Part shown: piece after piece, positions 63,032-64,000 of the stretch
How positions within the stretch are numbered: the stretch's first letter is position 1
Layout: every line of letters begins with the position of its first letter
Assembly: GCA_016868855.1 (NCBI GenBank)
Contig: VGFP01000001.1
Span: 1 to 64,000, forward strand
Origin: Bacteroidota bacterium
Lineage (GTDB): Bacteria; Bacteroidota; Bacteroidia; Chitinophagales; Chitinophagaceae
Direction of reading: 5' to 3'
DNA: 64,000 nt
The notes under the pieces: model-generated
The model's database searches: none
Told to the model about the DNA's origin: nothing
Seen by the model: only the letters and a program-made list of their open reading frames with translations
Position numbers and translations under genes: made by a program

Positions 63032-64000
63032 ATGAAAAAAGTTAAATTTTTACTCATGTCAATTGCTGTGATAACGGCGATTGGGTGTACAAAATTTTTC
63101 GACGTCGCACCTCAAGGTGTTGCAAGCGAAAAACTTTTACAAAGCAAAGCAGGTGTAAACGCAATATTAATAGGCGCATATTCCCTTCTCGATGGCGTGG
63201 GAGCTGGAACTACCAGCTGGCATGGTGCCGTGGATAATTGGGTTTTTGGAGGTGTGGCATCAGATGACGCCTACAAGGGAACCGATGCTGGTGACCAACC
63301 TGAACAATCTTTTATTGAGCAATACAATTGGGTTGCTGATAATACCCACTTCCGTGGCAAGTGGCAAGCTGTATATGATGGTATTGCCAGATCCAATGAA
63401 GCAATTCAGTTTGCCCAAAGCCCCGATGTTAAGGATATGTCAGCTGATGAAAAGACAAGAGTAGTTGCTGAAGCTAGATTTTTAAGAGGACATTATCACT
63501 TTGAAGCAAAAAAAATGTGGAATAAACCTCCTTACATTGATGATAAGTCATATAATCGCGCAAATCCCTCTGGAGTCTTAGTAACTAATGACAAGGATAT
63601 TTGGCCAAATATTGAAGCTGATTTTAAATTTGCTGCTGATAACTTACCAAGCACACAAGCTCAAAAAGGTCGAGCAACTAAATGGGCAGCTCTCGCTTAT
63701 CTTGCAAAGGCACAACTTTTTCAAAAAAAGTGGGCTGAAGCAAAAGCCAATCTCCTTCAAGTATACACGGGATCAGGCAAATCTTTAATGAAAGAGTATC
63801 ATGCTAATCATAGAGACATTACCAACAATAATCAAGAGTCTATATTCGAAGTGCAGTTTTCAGTCAATGACGGGACCACTGGCGGAAATGGAAACAATGG
63901 CTCAACTTTAAATTGGCCCTATACTTCAACCTCCCCCGGTCGTGGTTGTTGTGGTTTTTACCAACCATCCCATAATCTGGTAAACGCTTTCAAAACCGAT
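63032..64000 (+). CDS. SusD/RagB-family nutrient-binding lipoprotein (partial, cut by window end)
   Basis: The first ~323 residues of a surface lipoprotein that caps the SusC barrel. The signal (KFLLMSIAVITAIGC) has Cys19, followed by TKFFDVAPQG. SusD features include SKAGVNAILIGAYSLLDG, FRGKWQAVYDGIARSNEAI and EARFLRGHYHFEA, then a TPR-like WAALAYLAKAQLF. I use ATG 63032; ATG 63002 would add ten residues. It begins 32 nt after susC and is co-transcribed. The reading frame is open to the window edge. Confidence 0.92.
   Translation, partial: MKKVKFLLMSIAVITAIGCTKFFDVAPQGVASEKLLQSKAGVNAILIGAYSLLDGVGAGTTSWHGAVDNWVFGGVASDDAYKGTDAGDQPEQSFIEQYNWVADNTHFRGKWQAVYDGIARSNEAIQFAQSPDVKDMSADEKTRVVAEARFLRGHYHFEAKKMWNKPPYIDDKSYNRANPSGVLVTNDKDIWPNIEADFKFAADNLPSTQAQKGRATKWAALAYLAKAQLFQKKWAEAKANLLQVYTGSGKSLMKEYHANHRDITNNNQESIFEVQFSVNDGTTGGNGNNGSTLNWPYTSTSPGRGCCGFYQPSHNLVNAFKTD

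Overview
The window is chromosomal DNA of a Bacteroidota member, most likely a Chitinophagales/Chitinophagaceae relative (the exact genus is inference). The evidence is a SusC/SusD-type pair, TAnnTTTG promoter elements in place of sigma70-type ones, a short RpoD without region 1.1, DUF4249 and DUF3276 proteins, an OstA-like/LptD envelope set, a futalosine-pathway menaquinone gene and almost no Shine-Dalgarno sequences. Genes are packed tightly: no gene-free stretch exceeds 300 bases. I see no insertion sequence, integrase, rRNA operon or CRISPR array.

Region 1 (1-9335) is housekeeping. On the minus strand lie glnS, rocD, then etfB-etfA-nuclease-ispE, and rhomboid plus rlmH; on the plus strand lie a small TPR gene and tilS. 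Two short intergenic tracts (24-126 and 3086-3141) are built on a 7-base period. Region 2 (9367-23458) has a secreted amidohydrolase/met-zincin pair, the nusB-yajC-coaE block, groES-groEL, a lysoplasmalogenase-like protein, an FKBP lipoprotein, mqnE, a nucleoside transporter, a flippase and trxA. Region 3 (23545-32461) holds dnaE, an NlpC/P60 lipoprotein, an M1 peptidase, msrA and a MutS2 that appears to lack its Smr domain.

Region 4 (32491-42404) is an L-fucose utilisation locus. Three secreted GH29 alpha-L-fucosidases flank a minus-strand operon: mutarotase, FucP symporter, L-fucose dehydrogenase, fuconolactonase, FAH-family hydrolase and 2-keto-3-deoxy-fuconate dehydrogenase. A second, different FAH-family gene is read divergently. 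This fits oxidative, non-phosphorylated fucose breakdown to pyruvate plus lactate, but no L-fuconate dehydratase and no regulator are in the window. The fucose dehydrogenase has Asn where the SDR catalytic Lys normally lies.

Region 5 (42428-64000) has tRNA-Ser, an ABC exporter, a DUF3276 protein, pgi, a threonine-aldolase-like enzyme, rpoD, a DUF4249 lipoprotein and trxB. A four-gene minus-strand envelope operon follows (amidase, MlaD-like, OstA-like, NhaD), divergent from an LptD-like protein. Then come plsC, ung, tRNA-Arg and a SusC/SusD pair whose SusD gene is cut by the window end.

The most interesting observations are the gap in the fucose pathway and the altered SDR motif, the heptad repeats, the TAnnTTTG elements placed about 21-24 nt before several start codons (with three unusually close cases), the MutS2 without Smr, and an 18-bp palindrome at the dnaE start. 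I did not find a clear new defence or mobile system.
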